From the NCBI GenBank assembly GCA_016790815.1, contig JAEUOG010000049.1, positions 1-54,163 on the forward strand: a stretch of DNA of 54,163 nt, given 5' to 3'. This document shows positions 28,350 to 37,608 of the stretch, piece by piece. The stretch comes from Dechloromonas sp. GTDB lineage: Bacteria > Pseudomonadota > Gammaproteobacteria > Burkholderiales > Rhodocyclaceae. The notes below the pieces were generated by a model. That model searched no databases, was not told the origin of the DNA, and saw only the letters and a program-made list of their open reading frames with translations. Each line of letters begins with the position of its first letter. The stretch's first letter is position 1. The translations under genes and the position numbers were made by a program.

Positions 28350-29600
28350 ATGAGCCTGCTGATGGATGCCCTGCGTCGGGCGGAGAATGCGAAGCTGGAG
28401 TCAGCCCGTAACCCGCAGGTAGACATTCTGCCAACAGCCGCCGACATGCTCAGCCTCGAGCCGTTTCCACCCGAGCCGGCGAAAGCAGCGCCCAATCCTC
28501 TTCCCGATCTCGCAACGCATATTGCAGCGGTCGACGCTGACTTGGCCAAGTCGGCCATACCCGAGCGACGATCTGCGCCACCACCCGCACCTCCCCAACC
28601 CGCCAAGGCAGCCGAGCCGCGCGAAGCCGTTCGCAATGCCTTTGCTGCGAAGCAGCCCCCTGCCAAGCCATCGAGACTTCCGCTCTGGCTGGCCTTGGGC
28701 ACGCTGGGCGTTGCCGGCTTTTCCATCGCCGGATATGTCTGGTATCAGCTGAATGCCATGAACCGCGGATCGTTCACTGCCAGCACTTCTTCGGCAGTGC
28801 CGATGGGTCGCCCCTCTCCACCTCCGGCGGCGGTGGCCGTACCGGCGCTGCCAGTATCACCCCCCGCCGATTTTGCCTCCTCTAACCGGTCGACCGCAGC
28901 TGCGTCTCCCGAGCCTGCCGGAACATCCGTATTCGCACGCCGGGAAGTTCGCCCCGTCCGGATGCCGACTGCCACAAGCGATCCTTCAGCCACCGCCCCT
29001 ATTCGCCTGACTCGCACGCGCCCCGAGCCTGACACCAGTATTGCTCGCGGCCACGCCAGCCTGCAGCGCGGTGAGATGGAATTGTCCCGCCGGGAGTTCG
29101 AACAGGCGCTGCAACGCGACCCGAACAATACGGATGCCTTGCTCGCTCTGGCAGCCATCGCCCACAGCCAAGGCCGCCCGGCAGACGCCGAAAGCCTCCG
29201 CCAGCGAGCACTCATCGCCAACCCGAGCGACCCGGCCGCACAGGCAGCCGTCCTCAACAATCCGTCAGCCAACGCTGACCCGAACACTGCAGAAAGCCGC
29301 CTGAAATCATTGCTCTCCAGCCAGCCTGAATCGGCCCCGCTCAATTTCGCACTTGGCAATCTGTACTCTCGTCAGGCACGCTGGGCCGAGGCACAACAGG
29401 TCTACTTCAATGCGGTAGCGGCCGATGGCGACAATCCTGACTACCTTTTCAATCTGGCGGTCAGCCTCGATCACCTGCGCCAACCCCGCCTCGCTGCCCA
29501 GCATTACCGGCTTGCCCTGGAAGCGTCCACCAAGCGCCCGGCCGGATTCTCCCGTGACAAGGCGCAGCAGCGCCTTGGCGAGCTGCAGCCGGAGCGGTAA
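28350..29600 (+). CDS. MshN-like membrane protein with TPR repeats
   Basis: The 416-residue protein begins MSLLMDALRRAENAKLE, a start shared by GspB/MshN-type assembly proteins. A Pro/Ala-rich cytoplasmic segment, one membrane helix at about 111-130 (LPLWLALGTLGVAGFSIAGY) and another Pro-rich linker follow. Tetratricopeptide repeats occupy about residues 230-400, for example GHASLQRGEMELSRREFEQALQ and LNFALGNLYSRQARWAEAQQVY. It probably sits in the inner membrane with TPRs in the periplasm, linking secretin and platform; this is by analogy with MshN. It lies 9 bases after mshL and 5 before mshE. Confidence 0.75.
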   Translation: MSLLMDALRRAENAKLESARNPQVDILPTAADMLSLEPFPPEPAKAAPNPLPDLATHIAAVDADLAKSAIPERRSAPPPAPPQPAKAAEPREAVRNAFAAKQPPAKPSRLPLWLALGTLGVAGFSIAGYVWYQLNAMNRGSFTASTSSAVPMGRPSPPPAAVAVPALPVSPPADFASSNRSTAAASPEPAGTSVFARREVRPVRMPTATSDPSATAPIRLTRTRPEPDTSIARGHASLQRGEMELSRREFEQALQRDPNNTDALLALAAIAHSQGRPADAESLRQRALIANPSDPAAQAAVLNNPSANADPNTAESRLKSLLSSQPESAPLNFALGNLYSRQARWAEAQQVYFNAVAADGDNPDYLFNLAVSLDHLRQPRLAAQHYRLALEASTKRPAGFSRDKAQQRLGELQPER

Positions 29601-29605
29601 CACCC

Positions 29606-31312
29606 ATGAGCGCCTCCACCCTCCAGCGCCGCCCTCTCGGCCAGATACTGATTTCCGAAGGCATCCTGTCGGAAGATCAGTTGCGTATCGCGCTGCTGGA
29701 GCAAATGAAGCAGAACCAGCCGATCGGCAAGCTGCTGGTTTCGCTGGGCTTCGTCACCGAGGCCACCCTGCGCCAGGCGCTCTCCGAAAACCTCGGCAAA
29801 CAGAGCATCGACCTGTCGCATGCCGTCGTCGACCCGCAAGCGCTCAAGCTAGTCCCGCGCGACCTCGCCAAACGCCACCACCTGCTGCCGCTTGACTACG
29901 ACCGTCACAACCGCCGCCTGACGCTGGCCATTTCGGACATCAACGACATCGTTGGTCTCGACCGTGTCCGCGGTCAACTGGAAGAAGGTACCGAAATCGA
30001 AACGCTGCTCGGCGGCGAATCCGAAATCGATCACGCCATCGACCAGTATTACGGTCACGAACTGTCGATTGACGGCATCCTGCACGAGATCGAAACCGGC
30101 GAAATCGACTGGCAGAGCCTGTCCACAACCGACGATGAGTACAGCCAGCCGGTCGTCCGGCTGATCGACTCGATTCTGACCGACGCAGTCAAGCGCGAAG
30201 CCTCGGACATCCATTTCGAACCCGAAGCCAATTTCCTGCGCATACGCTATCGGATCGACGGCATGCTTCGCCAGATCCGCGCGCTGCACAAATCCTACTG
30301 GCCGGCAATGACGGTGCGCATGAAAGTGCTTTCCGGCATGAATATCGCCGAGATGCGGGCGCCGCAGGATGGGCGGATCAGCCTCACCGTTTCAGGTCGC
30401 CCCATCGACTTCCGGGTCGCCAGTCAGCCGACCATTCACGGCGAAAACATCGTGCTGCGCATTCTCGACCGGCAGAAGGGAATAGTGCCGCTGGACAATC
30501 TCGGGCTGGCCGAGGAGCACCTGCACCAGCTCAAACTCATGATCTCGCGGCCCGAAGGCATCATCCTCGTCACCGGCCCGACCGGCAGTGGCAAGACGAC
30601 GACGCTCTACTCGGTGCTCAACCACATCAACTCCGAGGGCATTCACATCATGACCCTCGAAGATCCGGTCGAATACCCGATGGCGATGGTCCGCCAGACA
30701 TCGGTTTCGGAAACGGCCAAGCTGGATTTCGCCAACGGCATCCGCTCGATGATGCGCCAGGACCCGGACGTCATCCTGGTCGGCGAAGTACGCGATGCGG
30801 AAACCGCCGAAATGGCCTTTCGAGCTGCCATGACCGGTCATCAGGTGTACACCACCTTGCATACGAATTCGGCCATTGGCGCCGTCCCGCGCCTGCTCGA
30901 CATCGGTGTTCTCCCCGACGTGATGGCTGGCAACATCATCGGCATCGTCGCCCAGCGCCTGATTCGTCGACTGTGCGACCACTGCAAATCGCCCTATCAC
31001 GCGGAACCCCACGAAATACGCCTGCTCTGTGAGCTGGGTGAGGGTCCGCGCCCTGTTCTGTTCCGCCCTACCGGCTGTGAGGCATGTGATTTCCAGGGTT
31101 ACCGGGGCCGCATCGCCATCATGGAATTACTGCGTATCGATGCCGGCATCGACGAACTCATTGCGCGTCGCGCGACTACCCATGAGATCCGCTCGCGCGC
31201 CCTGCTCCAGGGCTTCACGACGCTGGCCGACGATGGCATGCAGCGCGTACTGAACGGTACGACTTCGCTTGAAGAACTGGCCCGCGTTGTCGACCTGACT
31301 GATCGGATGTAG
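29606..31312 (+). CDS. mshE: MshE-type pilus extension ATPase
   Basis: The 568-residue GspE/PilB-family ATPase has an N-terminal MshEN domain with two tandem 24-residue motifs, starting near LGQILISEGILSEDQL and IGKLLVSLGFVTEATL. Walker A is GPTGSGKT at 324-331, the Asp box DPDVILVGEVRDAET is near 386-400, the His box GHQVYTTLHTN is near 411-421, and the zinc cysteines are C457, C460, C491 and C494. In Vibrio MshE the N-terminal motifs bind c-di-GMP to stimulate pilus extension. Here the usual Arg before Leu-Gly in each motif is Pro, so c-di-GMP binding is plausible but not assured. No PilT retraction ATPase is in the island. Confidence 0.93.
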   Translation: MSASTLQRRPLGQILISEGILSEDQLRIALLEQMKQNQPIGKLLVSLGFVTEATLRQALSENLGKQSIDLSHAVVDPQALKLVPRDLAKRHHLLPLDYDRHNRRLTLAISDINDIVGLDRVRGQLEEGTEIETLLGGESEIDHAIDQYYGHELSIDGILHEIETGEIDWQSLSTTDDEYSQPVVRLIDSILTDAVKREASDIHFEPEANFLRIRYRIDGMLRQIRALHKSYWPAMTVRMKVLSGMNIAEMRAPQDGRISLTVSGRPIDFRVASQPTIHGENIVLRILDRQKGIVPLDNLGLAEEHLHQLKLMISRPEGIILVTGPTGSGKTTTLYSVLNHINSEGIHIMTLEDPVEYPMAMVRQTSVSETAKLDFANGIRSMMRQDPDVILVGEVRDAETAEMAFRAAMTGHQVYTTLHTNSAIGAVPRLLDIGVLPDVMAGNIIGIVAQRLIRRLCDHCKSPYHAEPHEIRLLCELGEGPRPVLFRPTGCEACDFQGYRGRIAIMELLRIDAGIDELIARRATTHEIRSRALLQGFTTLADDGMQRVLNGTTSLEELARVVDLTDRM

Positions 31313-31314
31313 CC

Positions 31315-32514
31315 GTGCTGTTTGATTACAAAGCGGTCAGTGCGGAAGGTCGGATGACCTACGGACGAATCGACGCGATCAACCAGGTTGATCTCGAAAT
31401 GCGCCTCAAGCGCATGAATCTCGATCTGGTCACAGGTTCGCCGATCAAGCATCGCGCCCTGTTTGGCGAACAGCGCGTGCCCCGGCCGGAACTGATCAAC
31501 TTCTGTTTTCACCTCGAACACCTGACCCGAGCCGGCGTTCCCATCCTTGAAGGACTGACCGACCTGCGCGACTCCGTTGACCATCCCCGCTTCCGCGAAG
31601 TGATGGCCGGGTTGATCGAAAGCATCGAGGGCGGACAGACACTGTCGCAGGCCATGGGCGCCCATCCTGACATTTTCAGCCAGGTATTCGCCAACCTGAT
31701 CCGCGCTGGCGAAGGAAGCGGCCGCTTGCCAGAGGTTCTGGCCAGTCTGGCGGAATCCCTGAAATGGGAGGATGAGCTGACTTCGCACACCAAAAAGCTG
31801 TTGATGTACCCGGCCTTCGTGGCAACCATCGTGCTTTCCGCCACCGTGTTCCTGATGATTTACATGGTGCCGCAGCTCAAGCTGTTCGTAAAGAACATGG
31901 GACAAGCCCTGCCGCCCCATACCCAGCTGCTGTTTTTTGTTTCCGATCTGCTGACCAATTACTGGTACGTATGTCTGGTGCTGCCCATCCTGGCACTCAT
32001 TACGCTACAGATTGTCCTGCGCAGAAACCCGCTGGCGCGCGTCCGTCTCGATGAGATCAAATTGGGCTTGCCGATATTCGGCCCGATCCTGAAAAAAATC
32101 ATTCTCTCGCGCTTCGCAAACACCTTCGCCATGCTCTACGCATCGGGCATCCCGGTGCTCGAATCGATCCGGACCACGCAGACCATCGTCGGCAACCATG
32201 TCGTGCGCAAGGGGCTCGAGCGTGTCGAGCAATCCATCCGCGAAGGCCAGAACGTGGCCGGCGCCTTCCGTGATGTCGGGATGTTTCCGCCGCTCATCGT
32301 ACGCATGCTACGCATCGGTGAAAGCACCGGCGGGTTGGACAAGGCGCTGCTCAACGTAAGCTATTTCTACAACCGCGACGTCAAGGAATCGGTCGGCAAG
32401 GCACAGGCGCTGATCGAACCGATGCTGACGCTTTTCATGGGTGCCCTGCTTGGCTGGATTATGCTGTCGGTCATTGGCCCCGTTTACGACGTCATTAGCA
32501 AGATCAAAACGTGA
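31315..32514 (+). CDS. mshG: MshG/GspF-like inner-membrane platform protein
   Basis: The 399-residue protein has two GspF repeats (FCFHLEHLTRAGVPILEGLTDLRD and ILSRFANTFAMLYASGIPVLESIRTT). Three membrane helices follow the pattern of PilC/GspF, ending with a conserved segment (ALIEPMLTLFMGALLGWIMLSVIGPVYDVI). It is the membrane core around which the pilus is assembled by MshE. The start codon is GTG, 2 bases after the mshE stop, and its own stop overlaps the next GTG start. Confidence 0.92.
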   Translation: MLFDYKAVSAEGRMTYGRIDAINQVDLEMRLKRMNLDLVTGSPIKHRALFGEQRVPRPELINFCFHLEHLTRAGVPILEGLTDLRDSVDHPRFREVMAGLIESIEGGQTLSQAMGAHPDIFSQVFANLIRAGEGSGRLPEVLASLAESLKWEDELTSHTKKLLMYPAFVATIVLSATVFLMIYMVPQLKLFVKNMGQALPPHTQLLFFVSDLLTNYWYVCLVLPILALITLQIVLRRNPLARVRLDEIKLGLPIFGPILKKIILSRFANTFAMLYASGIPVLESIRTTQTIVGNHVVRKGLERVEQSIREGQNVAGAFRDVGMFPPLIVRMLRIGESTGGLDKALLNVSYFYNRDVKESVGKAQALIEPMLTLFMGALLGWIMLSVIGPVYDVISKIKT

Positions 32515-34019
32515 AACTTCGCCTTCTCTACCTCAATACGCACCGCATGTCGGCCTACACCTGGCATCAAGGAAACCTGCGGGCGGAGGGTGTGTTTGAG
32601 AACGATGAGGATGGCCTGACGCAGTTTGCTGAGTACCTCTGCGAGCAGCGCGACAGCCAGTTTTCGCTGCTCGCCAACGTCGCCGAGGAAGGCCATGCGC
32701 TGGAAACCATTCCCTACCTGCGGGGAAACGACCGTCAGACCCTTGTAACCCGCAAGCTCGGCCAGCATTTTCTCGGCACGCCATTGTCCACGGCTGTTTC
32801 GCTGGGCTATGAAAAAAGCCAGCGCAAGAACGAGAAGCTGCTCCTCTCGGCGTTGACCAACCCGGCGCATTTCGATCCCTGGTTGCGCCGGATCAGCGAG
32901 GCAGAGGCGCCACTGGCGGGTATTTACACGGTGGCCCAACTGGGTGGCCAACTGCTCAAGAAGCTCGGCCAGGACAGCAGCCGCTGCCTGCTGCTGACAT
33001 TGCAGGATCAGTCCATCCGCGAGACCTATCTCGTTGACGGCCACGCCCACTTTTCACGCATGGCACCGCTCTCCGACAGCAGCATTGCCGGCATCGCCAG
33101 CGCATTTGCGGCAGAGGCGGGGAAACTGCATCAATACCTGATCGGTCAGCGCCTGATCGGCCGCGACGAGGCCCTGCAAGCCTTCATCGTTGCTCATCCG
33201 CTGACCATTCCGGCCATCGAAAAGGCCTGCCCGGAGCACAGTCCTCTGAGCTTCACGCTCCTCGATAGCCATGCGGCGGCAAACAAGCTCAAGTTACAAA
33301 CCTTGCCAGCCGACAATCGTAGCGAACTGCTGCTTCTGCAACTCCTCGCCACAGCCAGGCCTGCTCAGCAATTTGCGACCGATGCGCATCGCCATCATTT
33401 CCGCTTGTCGCAGATCCGCCACGGCTTGATCGCCGCCGGCCTGATCGCCCTCCTCGGCGGCGTGCTCATCGCGGCCAAGGAAACCTACGACGCGCAGAAC
33501 CTGCGTACGGAAACAGCTGATCTGCTTGCCAGCGAGGCAGACCTCAACCAACGCTATCGCGAAATCTCCGCGACCTTCCCGCAATTGGGCCTGGACAACG
33601 ACTCGCTACGCGGATTGACCACCCGCTATGGAGAACTGATAGCTCAGCAGCGCCAACCGGCCCCCAGCTACCGCATGGTAAGCCAGGCCCTTGACCGCAT
33701 GCCGGCCATTTCGCTGGATGCCATCGAATGGAAAAACGGCTGGAATCCGCAGTCGACCGCAGCAGTCACTGCTAGCGCGATGGACATTACGACGGTGCGG
33801 GGCACCATCCGCCTTGAGCGCGCAACCCCCAGGCAAACGCTGGCCGTCCTCGATCAATTTGTCGATGCACTACGCGCCGACCCTGCCAATACGGTCAAGG
33901 TGGAACAACGACCGTTCGACATTGAATCCGGTCGCGCTCTGCGTGGCGGTGACGGGCTCGACGAAGATTCCAAGCCACGCCAATTCGTCATCGAAATAAC
34001 CCGGAGCGTCGCGCCATGA
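32511..34019 (+). CDS. MshI-like assembly protein (PilM/PilN fused type)
   Basis: The 502-residue protein has an N-terminal, PilM-like actin-fold portion (about residues 1-280), a membrane helix at about 307-325 (HGLIAAGLIALLGGVLIAA) and a PilN-like periplasmic part with a coiled segment (NLRTETADLLASEADLNQRY). Fused PilM-PilN/GspL proteins form the inner alignment complex and contact the extension ATPase. The N-terminal half is weakly conserved, so the call depends on position between mshG-like and PilO-like genes and on topology. It starts with GTG, overlapping mshG by 4 bases. Confidence 0.68.
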   Translation: MKLRLLYLNTHRMSAYTWHQGNLRAEGVFENDEDGLTQFAEYLCEQRDSQFSLLANVAEEGHALETIPYLRGNDRQTLVTRKLGQHFLGTPLSTAVSLGYEKSQRKNEKLLLSALTNPAHFDPWLRRISEAEAPLAGIYTVAQLGGQLLKKLGQDSSRCLLLTLQDQSIRETYLVDGHAHFSRMAPLSDSSIAGIASAFAAEAGKLHQYLIGQRLIGRDEALQAFIVAHPLTIPAIEKACPEHSPLSFTLLDSHAAANKLKLQTLPADNRSELLLLQLLATARPAQQFATDAHRHHFRLSQIRHGLIAAGLIALLGGVLIAAKETYDAQNLRTETADLLASEADLNQRYREISATFPQLGLDNDSLRGLTTRYGELIAQQRQPAPSYRMVSQALDRMPAISLDAIEWKNGWNPQSTAAVTASAMDITTVRGTIRLERATPRQTLAVLDQFVDALRADPANTVKVEQRPFDIESGRALRGGDGLDEDSKPRQFVIEITRSVAP

Positions 34020-34618
34020 ATTTGACTCGCCGCGACCTTCCGAAACTGGGGCTGCCACTGTTGGCAACCGTCGTCATGTTCGTTGTTGCCGGCCTGCTCG
34101 CCTGGGTCAGCCATATTGACTCCAGCAAAGCGGAGCGTGAGCGTAACGCCGCCGAAGCGGCCAGAAATCAGATCGAACAGCGTTTGCGCCAGGTTCGAAC
34201 CGAGGAGCAGGATATCAGGGAGCGAATGCAACTCCTGAAGCAACTCCAGGATGCGGGCATCGTTGGTGACGAAAAACGGCTCGACTGGATGGAAATGCTC
34301 CGCGATACCCAGCGCGAACTGCGTCTCCCCGGCATGAGCTACGAGTTCGGCGCCCAGACCAGCGTGGACAAAGGAAACGACACGCAGCACACCTGGTTCA
34401 GCAGCCCGATGCGCCTGCAACTCCGCCTGCTGCACGAAGAAGACCTGTTAAATTACCTCGCCCGCATCCAGAATAAGGCAAGAGCCATGGTCATCGTAAG
34501 CAGCTGCCGGCTGGCCCCAACCCCAAGCCAGGCCGAGGGGCGCGAAGTGATGTCGCAGCTAGGCGCCGAATGCGAAATGCAGTGGCTTACCGCCCGCCAG
34601 ACAAATAGCACCAAATGA
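34016..34618 (+). CDS. MshJ/PilO-like assembly protein
   Basis: The 200-residue protein has one N-terminal membrane helix (LGLPLLATVVMFVVAGLLAWVSHI), a coiled coil (AERERNAAEAARNQIEQRLRQVRTEEQDIRERMQLLKQ) and a small periplasmic ferredoxin-like end, the PilO/GspM topology. It would pair with the preceding PilN-like protein. It overlaps both neighbours by 4 bases (ATGA). Confidence 0.68.
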   Translation: MNLTRRDLPKLGLPLLATVVMFVVAGLLAWVSHIDSSKAERERNAAEAARNQIEQRLRQVRTEEQDIRERMQLLKQLQDAGIVGDEKRLDWMEMLRDTQRELRLPGMSYEFGAQTSVDKGNDTQHTWFSSPMRLQLRLLHEEDLLNYLARIQNKARAMVIVSSCRLAPTPSQAEGREVMSQLGAECEMQWLTARQTNSTK

Positions 34619-34986
34619 GACAGATTCGACTGATCGTTTTCGTGTTAATCGCTTCTGCCATCGGCCCGAACTTCGCCGCCGAACAGTCTTCTCTAGGGCG
34701 CCTTTTCCTTGATCCGCAGCAGCGCGCCAAACTTGATGCCCAGCGCCAGCGCAATCCGGCCTTTCTACCGGATGGGGACGGCGAAGCCAGCATGACGATC
34801 AACGGGGAAGTGCGTAGCAGCAACGGCCGTCGCACCCGCTGGATCAATGGCACCCCTGACTGGAACGGCAACGCCCCGCCAGTCCGCGTTCCGGTCGGCG
34901 ACACGTTCAATCCATCAACCGGCCAGCGCGAAAGTGTGATCGGCGACGGTCGCATTGTCGTCAAGCGAGGCAGCAGCCGGAAATGA
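34615..34986 (+). CDS. MshK-like periplasmic protein
   Basis: The 123-residue protein has a signal peptide (cut near NFAAEQ), then SSLGRLFLDPQQRAKLDAQR and a small beta-rich part MTINGEVRSSNGRRTRWINGTPDWNG. This matches the short MshK/PilP-type proteins that follow PilO-like genes and contact the secretin. It is short and weakly conserved, so context carries much of the call. It overlaps the neighbours by 4 bases on each side. Confidence 0.62.
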   Translation: MRQIRLIVFVLIASAIGPNFAAEQSSLGRLFLDPQQRAKLDAQRQRNPAFLPDGDGEASMTINGEVRSSNGRRTRWINGTPDWNGNAPPVRVPVGDTFNPSTGQRESVIGDGRIVVKRGSSRK

Positions 34987-37601
34987 GGCGCTGCGCCCCC
35001 CCATCCACGCAAAGGGGCGTCGCACTTTGGATGCTCCTCATCCTCGTTACCATTGCGGGTGGCTACGCCTTTTTCCAAAGTGCCAACAGCCAGTTCAACA
35101 AGGCGGGACAAGACGCAAAAATCGCGGCTTCACTCTTGCGCGCCAAGGAGGCATTGATTGCCCGAGCTGTCACCGACAGTAACCGTCCGGGCAGTCTTCC
35201 CTGCCCGGATCTGGTCACCAATAGTCCAGGGCTGAACAACACGCCAGGCGACGGCAAGGCGGACATGTTCGCCATGACACAATGCCCAAGTTACGTTGGC
35301 TGGCTGCCCTGGGTCACCCTTGACCTCCCGGAGTTGACCGACGATGTTGGCGCACGCCTCTGGTATATCCTGTCTCCTGCCTTAAAGGATGACGACAGCG
35401 CCCATCCGATCAACAGTGACACAGCAATGGCGCTTGATGTTGACGGCAGCAGCGACATTGCCGCTCTGATCATCGCGCCGCGCACCCCCTTGGTCGGTCA
35501 GAACCGGCCATCGAACAACCCGGCTGATTACCTGGATGGCGAGAATGGCAACGGAAACGACCATAAGTACGTCACCGGGCCGCGCAGCGACAGTTTCAAC
35601 GACATGGTTCTGGTCATCACCCGCCAGGAGCTGATGGCCGCTGTAGAAAAGCGCGTGGCGAACGAGGTCAGCAGTTGCCTCAACCAACACGCCGCCTCCC
35701 AGGCGAATACCGACCACCGCTACCCTTGGCCGGCACCGTTCTCATCCAGCGGTTTTCAGGGCAAGGAAAACAGTTTTTTCGGACGGGTACCGAGCACCCA
35801 GCCCGGCAGCGGCCCCGAAGCCGCCCTCAAATCAACCATCGCCAGGCTGACTTTGACGGTCAATCAACTGGGGAGCGCCGCCAATGCCGGCCAGCAACTC
35901 GTCGCCCTCAACGCTCTTGGGGATACGATCGTCCAGGCCCGCAATCTGTTCAACGCCATATTCCTGGCGGGAAACCAGCTGAAGCAGTTAGCCAATACCG
36001 CGACATCCCTGATGACTGGCATTGACGAAGAGGTCGATTCAGCCGCCATTAACGGTCGTATCAGCGTGGTAGAGGGGCGTACGATCCGGGAGCTGACAAG
36101 CGTCACCGACTCAGCCCTGGAGAGCCTGCGCGACGCAATGGCCAGTCTCGGCGTAGACGTCATGCCATGGCAGTTGACGCAACTCGCCAGTGCGCTTGGC
36201 GCATCGGCCAACAGTATCGACCTTCTCCACAGCACGGAGGCCACGCTTTCCTTGCTGAATGCCACCGTCGCTTCGCATCCATTGGCGCAAGCCTCGTTTT
36301 CCTTCGCAAAATCGAGCGCGGAAACAGCCTATCTGGCTGCAGTATCGGCCGTTGCTGCAGCTGGCTCGCCTGCCGAAATCACTTTGCAGAACGCGGCCAA
36401 GGCGGCAGCCACCACCCTTTCCAGAAACATCATTGCCTTCGGCAACAGCATCGAAGCCAGCAGGGTGAATGTTCTTGCCAGCGAGGCCATCAGCTACATA
36501 GCGCCTCTGGAAAGCGCCGCCACGGCATTGCGAAACACCCCGAACGCAGAAAACATCAGGGAAATGCAGGGTGCGCTGGCCGCCGCCAAGGCATCGGTCA
36601 CCGGAATCGTCACGGGTGTTCAGGATGTCAGCAACGCGCGATCTACGGCACTGGCTTCCCTGCAGACGGCCGAGAGCGCAGCCACGGCGCCGGTCGCAAA
36701 CTACGCAGCGGTGGATGCCGGGGTGACCGCAGCCATAGCCGACCTGAACGCCTTGGTCACGACAATCAGCAACAATCAGGCGTTCGACAACAACGTCACC
36801 CATACCAGCCTGACCGCCGCCATCAACACCTTTATGCTCAGACGTACGGAGTTCAACCAGCTCGATACCGCCGACCCACGCCCCGTACAAACCACCATCA
36901 CCCCCTACGCCAATCGTCTCGGCAATGCTGCGGTCGACATCGATATCTGGGCAAAAATCATCTCGGCGAATGCGGCCCTCGTTGCCCCCCTGGCCAAAGC
37001 CAGTCCTGTCGCCGCCAATGTTGATCCCGGCACCGCTGTTACCCTTGACGCCTCTGCCTACGCGCTGGCCGGCAATACCCTGTCCAGCATTACCGGCAAA
37101 AACGCATCGATCTCTCTGCTCCAGGCCTACATCGACAATCCGAGCGCCAGCAATCAGGCCAAAGCAATCGCCGCACTGTCCCAAACTACAGCCTTGGCAA
37201 ACTCGCTGCTCGCCGCCGCCAATACGCTGGACACCCCGTTATCGGGCACGACCGCCACCGCTTTCCCCATTGTCTGGAACGCCAGTCGTTGCGATTTCAT
37301 GCTGCCGACAGCCAATTGGTGGACAAGCAACCAGTGGTCCAACACCGTTTTCTACCAGATCAGCAGCCCCACCACGAACCAGCCCGGAAAGCTGACCATC
37401 AACGGCGCGGGAAACCACCGTGTCGTAGTACTAGCGGCAGGCCGCCTACTCGCCGGCCAGACTCGCGGCCCGATGAATGCCGCCGCCTTCTTCGAAGGCA
37501 TCAACGCCGACCCGTCGCGTAACGGAAATGCAAACTCCCCGGCAACCGCCTTTACGTCAGCCCCGCCATCGGCTACCTTCAACGATCGCCTGGCTAACTG
37601 A
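34983..37601 (+). CDS. Giant pseudopilin-like protein with Ala-rich helical insertion
   Basis: The 872-residue protein starts with a type III signal-like N-terminus (TQRGVALWMLLILVTIAGGY), resembling PilX-type minor pilins without the Glu5 of standard pilins. Residues about 60-130 (RPGSLPCPDLV, CPSYVGWLPWVTLDLPEL, GARLWYILSPA) match the same pattern in the next gene's pilin (RLPCPA, GVLPWATLGLPE, WGRRLTYYAQAAF). About residues 275-770 form a long Ala/Ser/Thr-rich, mostly helical insertion with few Cys. The pilin-like fold appears to resume near FPIVWNASRCDFMLPTANWW. It may cap the pilus as a large tip subunit; that is inference. It overlaps the mshK-like gene by 4 bases. Confidence 0.68.
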   Translation: MRRCAPPSTQRGVALWMLLILVTIAGGYAFFQSANSQFNKAGQDAKIAASLLRAKEALIARAVTDSNRPGSLPCPDLVTNSPGLNNTPGDGKADMFAMTQCPSYVGWLPWVTLDLPELTDDVGARLWYILSPALKDDDSAHPINSDTAMALDVDGSSDIAALIIAPRTPLVGQNRPSNNPADYLDGENGNGNDHKYVTGPRSDSFNDMVLVITRQELMAAVEKRVANEVSSCLNQHAASQANTDHRYPWPAPFSSSGFQGKENSFFGRVPSTQPGSGPEAALKSTIARLTLTVNQLGSAANAGQQLVALNALGDTIVQARNLFNAIFLAGNQLKQLANTATSLMTGIDEEVDSAAINGRISVVEGRTIRELTSVTDSALESLRDAMASLGVDVMPWQLTQLASALGASANSIDLLHSTEATLSLLNATVASHPLAQASFSFAKSSAETAYLAAVSAVAAAGSPAEITLQNAAKAAATTLSRNIIAFGNSIEASRVNVLASEAISYIAPLESAATALRNTPNAENIREMQGALAAAKASVTGIVTGVQDVSNARSTALASLQTAESAATAPVANYAAVDAGVTAAIADLNALVTTISNNQAFDNNVTHTSLTAAINTFMLRRTEFNQLDTADPRPVQTTITPYANRLGNAAVDIDIWAKIISANAALVAPLAKASPVAANVDPGTAVTLDASAYALAGNTLSSITGKNASISLLQAYIDNPSASNQAKAIAALSQTTALANSLLAAANTLDTPLSGTTATAFPIVWNASRCDFMLPTANWWTSNQWSNTVFYQISSPTTNQPGKLTINGAGNHRVVVLAAGRLLAGQTRGPMNAAAFFEGINADPSRNGNANSPATAFTSAPPSATFNDRLAN

Positions 37602-37608
37602 AATACCG

